The notes beneath the pieces are model-generated. The model did no database searches. It saw nothing but the letters and a program-made list of their open reading frames with translations, and was not told the origin of the DNA. This document shows, one piece after another, positions 48,861-56,937 of a DNA stretch of 57,613 bases (position 1 is the first letter of the stretch; each line of letters begins with the position of its first letter). The DNA is taken from NCBI GenBank assembly GCA_000173575.1, contig ABYL01000037.1:1-57613 (forward strand). The letters run 5' to 3'. Origin of the DNA: Burkholderia sp. H160 (GTDB lineage Bacteria; Pseudomonadota; Gammaproteobacteria; Burkholderiales; Burkholderiaceae). The position numbers were made by a program, and so were the translations under genes.

Positions 48861-50273
48861 GTGACCACGACTTTAAAACAACTGCGGGCCGGGCTACTGG
48901 CGGGCGCGCGCGAACTCAAGCTCGCGTGCGGTCTGAGCGAATTTCCGCGCGAAATTTTCGATCTCGCCGACACGCTCGAAGTGCTCGACCTGTCGAACAA
49001 TGCACTGACGACGCTGCCCGACGATCTGCCGCGTCTGCGCAAACTGCGCATTCTGTTCGGATCCAACAACCCATTCACCGAACTGCCCGCCGTACTCGGC
49101 GAATGCGCGCAACTGAGCATGATCGGCTTCAAGGCGAATCGCATCCGCGAGGTGCCGGCGCGCGCGCTGCCGCCGCGACTGCGTTGGCTGATTCTGACGG
49201 ACAACGAGATCGAGCGCTTGCCCGCTGAACTTGGCCGCTGCACGCAATTGCAAAAGCTGATGCTCGCCGGCAACCGGCTGCGCGCGCTGCCCGAGGAACT
49301 GGCCGCATGCACGCGGCTCGAACTGCTGCGCCTCGCGGCGAATCGTTTCGACGCGTTGCCGCGTTGGCTGCTGCGTTTGCCGCGGCTTGCGTGGCTCGCG
49401 TATGCGGGCAATCCGTTCAACGCGGTGCTCGAAAACGCGGCGCTCAGTGACACGCCGATCAGCGGCATCCGCTGGGATGCGCTGCGGCTCGAACAGCCGT
49501 TGGGCGAGGGCACATCGGGCGTGATCTATCGCGCGGCGCTGCACGTGGAAAACGAGCCTGCGCCGCGTGCGGTCGCCGTCAAGCTGTTCAAGAGCGCGGT
49601 GACGAGCGACGGTTTGCCCGACTGCGAAATGGCCGCTTGCATTCGCGGCGGCGAGCATGCGAACCTGATCCCCGTGCTCGGCAAAGTGATCGCGCATCCG
49701 TCGGACACGCACGGCCTCGTGATGGGATTGATCGATCCGCGATTCGCCAATCTCGCCGGTCCGCCGAGCCTCGCATCGTGCACGCGCGATATCTATCGCG
49801 ACGACGCAAGCTTCGACCTCGCGACGGTGCTCGGTATCGCGGGCGGCATCGCGAACGCCACGAGTCATCTGCATCGGCGTGGCGTGATGCATGGCGATCT
49901 GTACGCGCACAATATCCTGCACGGCGGCGCGGGGCGCGCGCTGCTCGGCGATTTCGGCGCGGCCTCGTTCTATGACGCTGGCGATCGCGAGCTGGGTATC
50001 GGGTTGCAGCGGCTCGAAGTGAGGGCGTATGGCTGTCTGCTCGAAGAACTGCTCGAGCGTTGCAATGCGATCGATGGGCTCGATGGGCAACCGCACGTCG
50101 CCGCGCAACTCGCCGCATTGAAGACGCGTTGTTTGAGCGAAGACATCGACAGCCGGCCGCTCTTCGACGAAATCGCCGCCAACGTCGCGTCGCTCGATCG
50201 GCACCTCCGCAACCGGCACGTCCGCAACCGGCACCTCCGCAACCGGCACCTCCGCGAAGGAGTCAAGCCATGA
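48861..50273 (+). CDS. leucine-rich repeat protein kinase
   Basis: 470 residues from GTG 48861 (an in-frame GTG at 48831 adds ten). Roughly residues 20-185 hold six to seven leucine-rich repeats (LEVLDLSNNALTTLP, LRWLILTDNEIERLP, LQKLMLAGNRLRALP, LELLRLAANRFDALP). A kinase domain follows: glycine loop LGEGTSGVIYRA, Lys in AVAVKLFK, catalytic loop MHGDLYAHNIL and GDFGAAS. All key catalytic residues are present, so it is probably active on Ser/Thr. The last 20 residues come from four 15-base tandem repeats. It has no membrane segment. Its stop overlaps the start of the next gene by one ATGA. Confidence 0.9.
   Translation: MTTTLKQLRAGLLAGARELKLACGLSEFPREIFDLADTLEVLDLSNNALTTLPDDLPRLRKLRILFGSNNPFTELPAVLGECAQLSMIGFKANRIREVPARALPPRLRWLILTDNEIERLPAELGRCTQLQKLMLAGNRLRALPEELAACTRLELLRLAANRFDALPRWLLRLPRLAWLAYAGNPFNAVLENAALSDTPISGIRWDALRLEQPLGEGTSGVIYRAALHVENEPAPRAVAVKLFKSAVTSDGLPDCEMAACIRGGEHANLIPVLGKVIAHPSDTHGLVMGLIDPRFANLAGPPSLASCTRDIYRDDASFDLATVLGIAGGIANATSHLHRRGVMHGDLYAHNILHGGAGRALLGDFGAASFYDAGDRELGIGLQRLEVRAYGCLLEELLERCNAIDGLDGQPHVAAQLAALKTRCLSEDIDSRPLFDEIAANVASLDRHLRNRHVRNRHLRNRHLREGVKP
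50199..50258 (+). repeat. four 15-bp tandem repeats at the end of the kinase gene
   Basis: Units CGGCACCTCCGCAAC at 50199, 50214 (one change), 50229 and 50244 (last bases changed). They encode RHLRN repeated, a strongly basic tail, and stay in frame. The copy number may vary between strains. Confidence 0.9.
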
Positions 50274-51250
50274 CGCAGAACATGCGCCGCCGCGTGCTGC
50301 TCGCGGGCGCGCTGGCCGCAACCGGTCTCAGCGGCATCGCGCGGTTCGCCAGCGACGCTCGCGCCGAAGTGCCGCCCGGCACGAAGCCGAAGATCGCGCT
50401 CGTGCTCAAATCGATGTCGGACCCGTTCACGGTCGCGATGGCCGACGCCGCGCGCAATTACCAGAATCACTTCTCGTCGCAATTCAGCCTGACGATTCGC
50501 GGCACGGTCAAACAGACCGACACCGCCGCGCAGATCCACATGGTCGACGAGATGATCAAGGCGAAGATGAACGCGATCGTGATCGCGCCGACCGATTCCA
50601 AGGCGCTGATCCCGGTGGTCGCGCGCGCGATCAAGGCCGGCATCATCACGATCACGATCGACAACCCGCTCGACGACGTGGCGAAAGCGGCCGCCGGGAT
50701 CTCGGTGCCGTTCGTCGGACCGAACAATCGCAACGGCGCGAAGCAGGTCGGCGACTATCTGGCGAAGTCGCTGAAGCCCGGCGATCAGGTCGGCATCATC
50801 GAAGGCATTTCGGTGAGCCGCAATGCGCAACAGCGCACGGCCGGCAGCCGCGACGCGATGGAGGCCGCGGGCGTGGAGGTCGTCGCGGTCGAGTCGGGTA
50901 ACTGGGAGTACGGCAAGGGCCGCAATGTGGCGGCGAAGATGCTCGCCGAGCATTCGCAGCTTCGCGCGTTGCTATGCGGCAACGACAACATGGCAATGGG
51001 CGCGGTCGACGCGATCCGCGACGCGGGCCGCAACGGCGGGATTTACGTCACCGGCTACGACGCGATCGATGCGATCAAGCCGCTGCTCGCCGATGGCCGC
51101 GTGCTCGCGACGATGAACCAGTTCGCTGACCGGCAAGCGGTATTCGGCATCGACTTCGCGTTGAAAGCCGTCACCGAGCGGCGCAAGGAGCGCGAGTTGT
51201 CGCCGGTGATCGAGACGCCGCTGCAACTGGTGACGGCCTCGAAACGGTGA
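50270..51250 (+). CDS. periplasmic sugar-binding protein (ribose/LacI-type) coupled to the kinase
   Basis: 326 residues. Export signal with MRRRVLLAGALAATGLSGIARFASDARA, which has a twin-arginine-like RRRVLLAG. The mature part is a Peripla_BP_4-type fold: KIALVLKSMSDPFTVAMADAARN, IVIAPTDSKALIPVV, and LLCGNDNMAMGAVDAIRDAG. Its ATG overlaps the kinase stop (ATGA), with GAAGGAG inside the kinase gene, so translation is coupled. No permease or ATPase gene lies next to it. Confidence 0.92.
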   Translation: MTQNMRRRVLLAGALAATGLSGIARFASDARAEVPPGTKPKIALVLKSMSDPFTVAMADAARNYQNHFSSQFSLTIRGTVKQTDTAAQIHMVDEMIKAKMNAIVIAPTDSKALIPVVARAIKAGIITITIDNPLDDVAKAAAGISVPFVGPNNRNGAKQVGDYLAKSLKPGDQVGIIEGISVSRNAQQRTAGSRDAMEAAGVEVVAVESGNWEYGKGRNVAAKMLAEHSQLRALLCGNDNMAMGAVDAIRDAGRNGGIYVTGYDAIDAIKPLLADGRVLATMNQFADRQAVFGIDFALKAVTERRKERELSPVIETPLQLVTASKR

Positions 51251-51332
51251 GGCGGCGCGCGCGGACCGGTTTTTTCCATGGCATCATGACCGGTCCGTAG
51301 GACTTCATTCACGACGAACCGCTGGGCTTGCC

Positions 51333-51971
51333 ATGTCCTTTCATACCTGGTTGCTTTTCGCCGCTGCCTATCTGCTTACCACCATTTCGCCGGGACCGAA
51401 CGTTCTGCTGGTGATCCGCAATTCGGTCCGCTATGGAAATCGCGGCGCGGCGGCGAGCGTTGCCGGCAATCTGATCGCGCAAGGGGTCGTCGTTGCGCTC
51501 GTGGCGCTCGGTGTCGGCGCGGTGCTGGCGGCATTGCCGCCGCTTTTCGTCGCCATGAAAGTACTCGGCGCGGCCTATCTGATGTACCTCGGCATCAGGC
51601 AATTGCGCAGCAGCGGTAAGACGCAGGCAACGCAGGCCGCGGACGTCGCCTCGCCCGCTCACACGTTTGACCGTAAAAAGGTGTTCCGTGAAGCTTTGCT
51701 GGTGTCGGGCAGCAATCCGAAGACGATGATCTTCCTGTCGGCGTTCATGCCGCAATTCGTCGACCACGAGCGTGGCTTGCCGGAGCAGTTCATCGTGATG
51801 TATCTGACGATCGCGGTCACCGTCGCGCTCGTGCACACCATTTATTCGCTCGGCGTGCGCGGTATCTATCAGCGCGTCGGAGCGAACCGCTGGATCGCGG
51901 CGATCAAACGTGGCAGCGGGCTCGTCTTCGTCGCGCTCGGCATCAAGCTGCTGAGCGCGCAACGCGCATAG
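51333..51971 (+). CDS. LysE/RhtB family exporter
   Basis: 212 residues and about six membrane segments. The family pattern is LLTTISPGPNVLLVIRNSVRYGNRGAAASVAGNLIAQGVVV at residues 15-55 and LGAAYLMYLGIRQLRS near 73. Members export amino acids (threonine, homoserine, lysine, leucine) in exchange for protons. It follows the binding protein by 82 bases and precedes the Nudix gene by 13 bases. No substrate can be named. Confidence 0.92.
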   Translation: MSFHTWLLFAAAYLLTTISPGPNVLLVIRNSVRYGNRGAAASVAGNLIAQGVVVALVALGVGAVLAALPPLFVAMKVLGAAYLMYLGIRQLRSSGKTQATQAADVASPAHTFDRKKVFREALLVSGSNPKTMIFLSAFMPQFVDHERGLPEQFIVMYLTIAVTVALVHTIYSLGVRGIYQRVGANRWIAAIKRGSGLVFVALGIKLLSAQRA

Positions 51972-51984
51972 TCCGTCAAAACAA

Positions 51985-52416
51985 ATGAGCCGGATGCAAA
52001 GCGTCGTCGACGTGAACGTGCTGTTTCTGAACGGGCAGGGCGAGTGCCTGTTCATCCAGCGAGCGAATACCGGTTTCCGGGACGGCCAGTACGCGTTGAT
52101 TGCCGGTCATCTCGAACCGGGCGAATCGATCGAGGAGTGCGCGATTCGTGAGTCGAAAGAAGAAGCGGGCGTGACGATTGCGCCCGGCGCGCTCGAATTC
52201 AAGCTCGTGATGCGGCGCGACTCAGATACGAACCGCATCAGTTTCTTTCTCGCGTGCCGTTCATGGCAAGGCGAACTTGCGAACATGGAGCCGCACAAGT
52301 GCTCGGGCTTCGTGTGGGCGAAGCCGGACCAACCGCCGGTACCGATCGTCGACTATGTGGCGGCGGCCCTCGCGCATATCCGCGAGGGCGTGATGCTGGC
52401 CGATTTCAAGCCTTGA
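51985..52416 (+). CDS. Nudix hydrolase
   Basis: 143 residues. Complete Nudix box GHLEPGESIEECAIRESKEEAGV (residues ~41-63), matching GX5EX7REUXEEXGU, which binds the metal that cuts a nucleoside diphosphate linked to another group. The N-terminal QSVVDVNVLFLNGQGECLFIQRANTGFRDGQYALIAGH is similar to NUDT-type dNTP or 7,8-dihydro-oxoguanine triphosphate clean-up enzymes, but the substrate is not certain. It may be cotranscribed with the LysE exporter. Confidence 0.92.
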   Translation: MSRMQSVVDVNVLFLNGQGECLFIQRANTGFRDGQYALIAGHLEPGESIEECAIRESKEEAGVTIAPGALEFKLVMRRDSDTNRISFFLACRSWQGELANMEPHKCSGFVWAKPDQPPVPIVDYVAAALAHIREGVMLADFKP

Positions 52417-52732
52417 ATTTATCTTTATTGGCTGAGTTGATGCTTGTTTCGTAACTCTTGCTGACGATTTCCCGGACGCATGAAACGCGCAAAATCCGCT
52501 TGGATAGAGCGGTGGCATGCCCGCTAATAGCCGCGGCGCCAATCCAGATTGCGCGGAATTCTGACGCTTGCGCCGGTTTTGCGTTATCGTGCTGCACCAA
52601 AATTGGCGGACCCGGCGAATTGCCGGATTGGCCCTATTTCGACTCATCCTGAATGGATGAATGGCAATGTCTCAGCGGTATCAGGAATTCCCAACCGTCC
52701 GGTTGGCAAGGTAAGTAGAGGAGATGTGTTGT

Positions 52733-53878
52733 ATGTCGTTCAAGCTTCACAAACTGCTGCCGGTTAGCGCGGCAGTCGTCGCATTCGCAGGCATCGCCGG
52801 CACGGCGAACGCCGATCAGGTCGTCAAGATCGGTCACGTGGGTCCGTTGACGGGCGGCTCCGTCCACCTCGGCAAGGACAATGAAAACGGCGCGCGCCTC
52901 GCGATCGAGGAAATCAACGCGAAGGGCCTGACGATCAATGGTCAGAAGATCACGCTCGCGCTCGACGCGCAGGACGACGCGGGCGACCCGCGCCAGGCGA
53001 CCCAGGTCGCGCAGAAGCTCGTCGACGACAAGGTCGTCGCGGTGGTGGGCCACCTGAACTCGGGCGCATCGATTCCGGCGTCGAAGATCTATAGCGACGC
53101 GGGCATCTTGCAGATCTCGCCGTCGTCGACAAATCCCGCATACACGCAGCAGGGCTTCAAGACGACGTACCGCGTCGTCGCGACCGATGCGCAGCAAGGC
53201 CCGGCGCTCGCCACCTTTGCCGCGAAGAATCTGAACGTGAAGACCGTGGCCGTGATCGACGATTCGACCGCCTATGGCCAGGGTCTCGCGAACGAATTCG
53301 AAAAGACCGCGAAGTCGCTCGGCCTGAAGGTCGTGTCGCACGACGCGACCAATGACAAGGCCGTCGACTTCCGCGCGATCCTGACGAAGATCAAGGGCGA
53401 GAATCCCGATGCGATCATGTACGGTGGCATGGACGCGACCGGCGGTCCGCTCGCGAAGCAGGCGCGTCAGCTGGGCCTGCGCGCGAAGATGCTGTCGGGT
53501 GACGGCGTGTGCACCGAAAGCCTCCCGGACCTCGCCGGTCCGGCGGCGGGCAACGTGGTGTGCTCACAGGCTGGCATGGCGGTCGAGCGCATGAACGGCG
53601 GCGCGGAATTCGCGGCGAAGTACGCGAAGCGCTTCGGCCATCCGATCGAATTCGACGCACCGTTCACGTATGACGCGGTGTATATCGTCGTCGACGCGAT
53701 GAAGCGCGCGAACTCGACCGACCCGGCGAAGGTTCTCGCCAAGGTCTCGGGCACCGACTACAAGGGCGTAACCGGCGAAACGACGTTCGACGCGAAGGGT
53801 GACCTTCAGCACGGCGTGATCTCGCTGTACGACTACAAGGACGGCAAGAAGACGCTGCTCGACGTCGTGAAGATGTAA
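52733..53878 (+). CDS. branched-chain amino acid ABC transporter binding protein (LivJ/LivK type)
   Basis: 381 residues with signal peptide (ends GTANA). Periplasmic Leu/Ile/Val-type fold: VVKIGHVGPLTGGSVHLGKDNENGARLAIEEINAKG, VVGHLNSGASIPASKIYSDAGILQISPSSTNPAYT, and VAVIDDSTAYGQGLANEFE. The ATG at 52733 has GAGGAG 9 bases upstream; an ATG at 52724 touches that site. No transporter partners are nearby and it has its own terminator, a common arrangement for this abundant protein. Confidence 0.94.
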   Translation: MSFKLHKLLPVSAAVVAFAGIAGTANADQVVKIGHVGPLTGGSVHLGKDNENGARLAIEEINAKGLTINGQKITLALDAQDDAGDPRQATQVAQKLVDDKVVAVVGHLNSGASIPASKIYSDAGILQISPSSTNPAYTQQGFKTTYRVVATDAQQGPALATFAAKNLNVKTVAVIDDSTAYGQGLANEFEKTAKSLGLKVVSHDATNDKAVDFRAILTKIKGENPDAIMYGGMDATGGPLAKQARQLGLRAKMLSGDGVCTESLPDLAGPAAGNVVCSQAGMAVERMNGGAEFAAKYAKRFGHPIEFDAPFTYDAVYIVVDAMKRANSTDPAKVLAKVSGTDYKGVTGETTFDAKGDLQHGVISLYDYKDGKKTLLDVVKM

Positions 53879-53912
53879 GAGCGAGAGAAGCGGTAAGAGC
53901 AGTAAAAGCACG

Positions 53913-53952
53913 AAGGGCCGATGAAGCACTGCTTCATCGGCCCTTTGCTTTA
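53913..53952 (+). terminator. rho-independent terminator of the LivJ-type gene
   Basis: Perfect 14-base stem, 53913-53926 with 53932-53945, 5-base loop, then TTGCTTT. It lies 35 bases after the stop. Confidence 0.88.
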
Positions 53953-54023
53953 TGGCTGGTCAGCTTTGCCGCACCTGCCGCACACGAACGGAAATTCTCA
54001 GGCCGCGGCAGTCAGTAGAAATA

Positions 54024-54042
54024 CCAACTGTTGGATTTCCAA
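54024..54042. promoter_or_regulatory. nested inverted repeats upstream of marR, candidate operator
   Basis: CCAAC T GTTGG at 54024-54034 overlaps TTGGA TT TCCAA at 54031-54042. Together they make a dyad-rich block about 70-90 bases before the MarR start. Confidence 0.45.
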
Positions 54043-54112
54043 TCATTTGATTCAATACGATCGTTCATAAATCGTCTCTGGCGCATGGCCAGGGTCAACC
54101 GGTCAACATCTC

Positions 54113-54622
54113 ATGAGTAAAGGCAGATCGAATGCCGTGGGTAAGGCAAAGGTGCTCGAAGATCAGCCCGAGCCGCTCTACGTGCCACCCGAGATCTCAT
54201 TCGGCGAACTCGGACAGACAATCGGTTTCAATCTACGCCTCGCGCAGCAGGCCTCCTTTCAGGCATTCGCGCGGCGCGTCGGTTCGAGCGAGCTGCGCCC
54301 CGGCTTTTACGCGACGCTTGCGTTGATTCACGAAAACCCGGGCATTTCGCAGACCGCGCTGAGCCAGGCAAATGGGCGTGACAAGTCCACCTTGACACCC
54401 GTGCTCGACGATCTGGAGAAGCGTGGATTCGTGCTTCGCGAACGTCTTGCAACCGATCGGCGCAGCTATTCGCTGCGGCTGACCACGGAGGGTGTCAAGG
54501 CGTTGAAAACGCTGCGGATGCACGCGCGCGAGCACGACAAAATGCTGGACGAACTGATTCAGCCAGCCCATAAGGAAGAGTTTTTGCGCTCGCTGCGTAA
54601 GATCATTGCCCACCTCGCCTGA
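54113..54622 (+). CDS. MarR family regulator
   Basis: 169 residues with an N-terminal extension of about 30. Winged-helix core: LRPGFYATLALIHENPGISQTALSQANGRDKSTLTPVLDDLEKRGFVLRERLATDRRSYSLRLTTEGVKAL. MarR proteins usually release DNA when an aromatic acid binds. It heads a cluster of MFS, SDR and a benzoylformate-decarboxylase-like gene in the same direction, so it probably controls that aromatic uptake and breakdown unit. Confidence 0.92.
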   Translation: MSKGRSNAVGKAKVLEDQPEPLYVPPEISFGELGQTIGFNLRLAQQASFQAFARRVGSSELRPGFYATLALIHENPGISQTALSQANGRDKSTLTPVLDDLEKRGFVLRERLATDRRSYSLRLTTEGVKALKTLRMHAREHDKMLDELIQPAHKEEFLRSLRKIIAHLA

Positions 54623-54748
54623 CTCACTCAAGAGGAGGTCGCACACAAAACGCGTCGTAGTGGAAGTCCATCGGGATTAACCAGATCTGCGCCGGCGCGC
54701 ATGGCGTTGCACGACGCGGTCTTTCTACCAAGAAGAAGAGGAGACACC

Positions 54749-55978
54749 ATGCAGATGACGGACAGGCGTTCGAAGCTCGTGCTGCTTTTGCTGTTCCTGA
54801 CGTGGGGGACAGTATTTCTCGACCGGATGTCGCAACTCTATCTTGCGCCATACATGATCCACGACCTGGATCTCGATAGTGCAAAGGTCGGTAATCTGGC
54901 CGGGGTGACCGGCATCTGCTGGGCGATTTCCACGTTGCTGTTCGGCGCGCTGTCTGATCGCATTGGACGCCGCAAGGTTCTGCTTCCCGCGATCTTCTCG
55001 TTTTCGATCCTTTCCTGGCTGTCCGGCGTCGTCCAGAGCTACGAGCAGATGCTAATCGTTCGGGCACTGCTCGGCATTGCTGAAGGGCCGTGTTTCTCGG
55101 TCATCATGGCGATCACCGAAGAAACCGCGGAACCGCAGCATCGGGGCCGCAACGTCGGGATCGTCGTCAGCGCTGCGTCGCTGATCGGGCTTGCCGTCGC
55201 GCCCGTGCTCACGACCCAGGTCGCCGCGCACGCAGGCTGGCGGGCCGCCTTCTTCGTTGCCGGTACGCCTGGAATCATCCTCGGTCTGTTGATCTGGAAG
55301 TTGGTGCCCGAACCGACGCGCAAGGACGGCGCTAAAAAGGAACATCTTGCGCTTGGCGACTATCTGTCCGTCCTCACCTACCGCAACATATGGCTGTGCT
55401 GCCTCGGGGCGGTCGGCGTGATCTGCTGGCTGTTCGAGGTGAACGTCTTCGCGCCGCTTTATATCACGCAGGTCGCTGGTCAAAGTGGCACGACCGCGGG
55501 CTTCCTTCTGGGTGCTGCTGGCTTCGGTGCATTCGTGCTCGGGATGATTTTTCCTGCGCTCTCAGACCGGATCGGTCGCAAGGCTGCGCTCATCATCATG
55601 TCCGTGCTGATTGCCGCGCTCGTCACGGCGATGCTCACTCAATCGCTTTACGCGAACCTCTGGCTGCTCGCGGGGATTTTCTTCGTCACGAATGCGCAGC
55701 AAGGCATCGTCGCACTGATGATGGTGCTTGTGCCGACCGAGACGGTTCCGGCGCGGCTCGCCGCGACAGCGATCGGCATGGTCACGATGGTGGCCGAGTT
55801 CATCGGCGCGACGGCAGCGCCTGCAATCGGCGGCGCGCTGGCGCAGCAATACGGCCTTGCGGTACCGCTCTATATGGCACTCGGAGGTGCCAGCGTGGTA
55901 TTCATCGTTGGTCTGTTGTTGAAGGAAACGGCGCGACGCACGAGCGAAGTGCATGAGCCGAGTTCTTCGGTTGCTTGA
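54749..55978 (+). CDS. MFS transporter, aromatic acid type
   Basis: 409 residues and about 12 membrane segments. Segment 1 TWGTVFLDRMSQLYLAPYMI, loop motif ALSDRIGRRKVLLPA between segments 2 and 3, and the second-half copy ALSDRIGRKAALII. The ATG at 54749 has GGAGA 8 bases upstream; an earlier in-frame ATG at 54701 has no ribosome site. Its place between MarR and the decarboxylase-like gene suggests uptake of an aromatic 2-oxo or 2-hydroxy acid. Confidence 0.9.
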   Translation: MQMTDRRSKLVLLLLFLTWGTVFLDRMSQLYLAPYMIHDLDLDSAKVGNLAGVTGICWAISTLLFGALSDRIGRRKVLLPAIFSFSILSWLSGVVQSYEQMLIVRALLGIAEGPCFSVIMAITEETAEPQHRGRNVGIVVSAASLIGLAVAPVLTTQVAAHAGWRAAFFVAGTPGIILGLLIWKLVPEPTRKDGAKKEHLALGDYLSVLTYRNIWLCCLGAVGVICWLFEVNVFAPLYITQVAGQSGTTAGFLLGAAGFGAFVLGMIFPALSDRIGRKAALIIMSVLIAALVTAMLTQSLYANLWLLAGIFFVTNAQQGIVALMMVLVPTETVPARLAATAIGMVTMVAEFIGATAAPAIGGALAQQYGLAVPLYMALGGASVVFIVGLLLKETARRTSEVHEPSSSVA

Positions 55979-56051
55979 CGCGTAGGTGACATCGGCCCTT
56001 CCGTTCGGGGGATCGGGAGGGCTCCTTCAATTCGATGGAGACGAACAACAG

Positions 56052-56810
56052 ATGAGTTTGCTGAGCGGAAAGACCTGCCTGATTACCGGCGGCGCGGGCA
56101 GTATCGGTATTGCGACGGCGCGCCTCTTTCTTGAGCACGGCGCGCGCGTGATGCTGGTCGATCTGGACGCTTCGCTGATCGAGTCGGCGCTCGCTTCGCT
56201 CGCGCATCCCGACGCCGCGGGTATCGCGGCCGACGTTGCGGATGCCGAAGACACAAAACGCTTCGTCACAGCGACGGTCCGACGTTTTGGCAAGATCGAT
56301 GCAGTATTCGCCAATGCCGGTGTATTCGGGCAGGTCGCGCCGGTCACCGACTATCCTGACGAGGTGTTCGACCGAGTCATGCGTGTTGCGGTTCGGGGCA
56401 GCTTCCTGACGTGTAAGCACGCAATTCCGGCGATGAACGACGGTGGGTCGATCGTGCTGATGTCGAGCGTCATGGGCCTGACGGCCGACCCGGGCGTCGC
56501 CGCCTATGCGACGTCGAAACATGCGGTGGTCGGGCTCATGCGCGTACTCGCAAAGGAACTCGCGCCGCGCAACATACGTGTCAACTCGATTCACCCAGGG
56601 CCGGTAGCGAATCAATTTCAAACCGCGATCGAACGCTCGCTCGATCACGTGCTGAAAACAGACGCGACCGCGTTTCTCGACAATGTGATCCCGCTGCATC
56701 GTCACGCGGATGCTGCGGAGATCGCCAATAGCGTGCTGTACCTCGCGTCTTCGCTGAGCAGCTTCGTCACTGGCGCTACATTGCCGGTCGATGGCGGGAT
56801 GAGCAGTTGA
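56052..56810 (+). CDS. short-chain dehydrogenase/reductase
   Basis: 252 residues, classical SDR. Cofactor motif ITGGAGSIG near residue 11 with Asp after the second strand (MLVDLD), which favours NAD; NAG motif in FANAGVFG; catalytic Ser in MSSVMG, Tyr-Lys in YATSK; C-terminal FVTGATLPVDGGM. It may oxidise an aryl alcohol or hydroxy acid that feeds the TPP enzyme encoded next. The ATG at 56052 starts the conserved N-terminus. Confidence 0.93.
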   Translation: MSLLSGKTCLITGGAGSIGIATARLFLEHGARVMLVDLDASLIESALASLAHPDAAGIAADVADAEDTKRFVTATVRRFGKIDAVFANAGVFGQVAPVTDYPDEVFDRVMRVAVRGSFLTCKHAIPAMNDGGSIVLMSSVMGLTADPGVAAYATSKHAVVGLMRVLAKELAPRNIRVNSIHPGPVANQFQTAIERSLDHVLKTDATAFLDNVIPLHRHADAAEIANSVLYLASSLSSFVTGATLPVDGGMSS

Positions 56811-56937
56811 TTGCCTGCGCATACCTGCTTGGGCGTTGAAGCACGGGTCGGCTGAATCAGCATGCGCTTTGCGATTGCGCACCCGGTCGCGATCGCAGTC
56901 CATCGGGAACACATGCTTTTGTGAGAGGAGATTTGTA

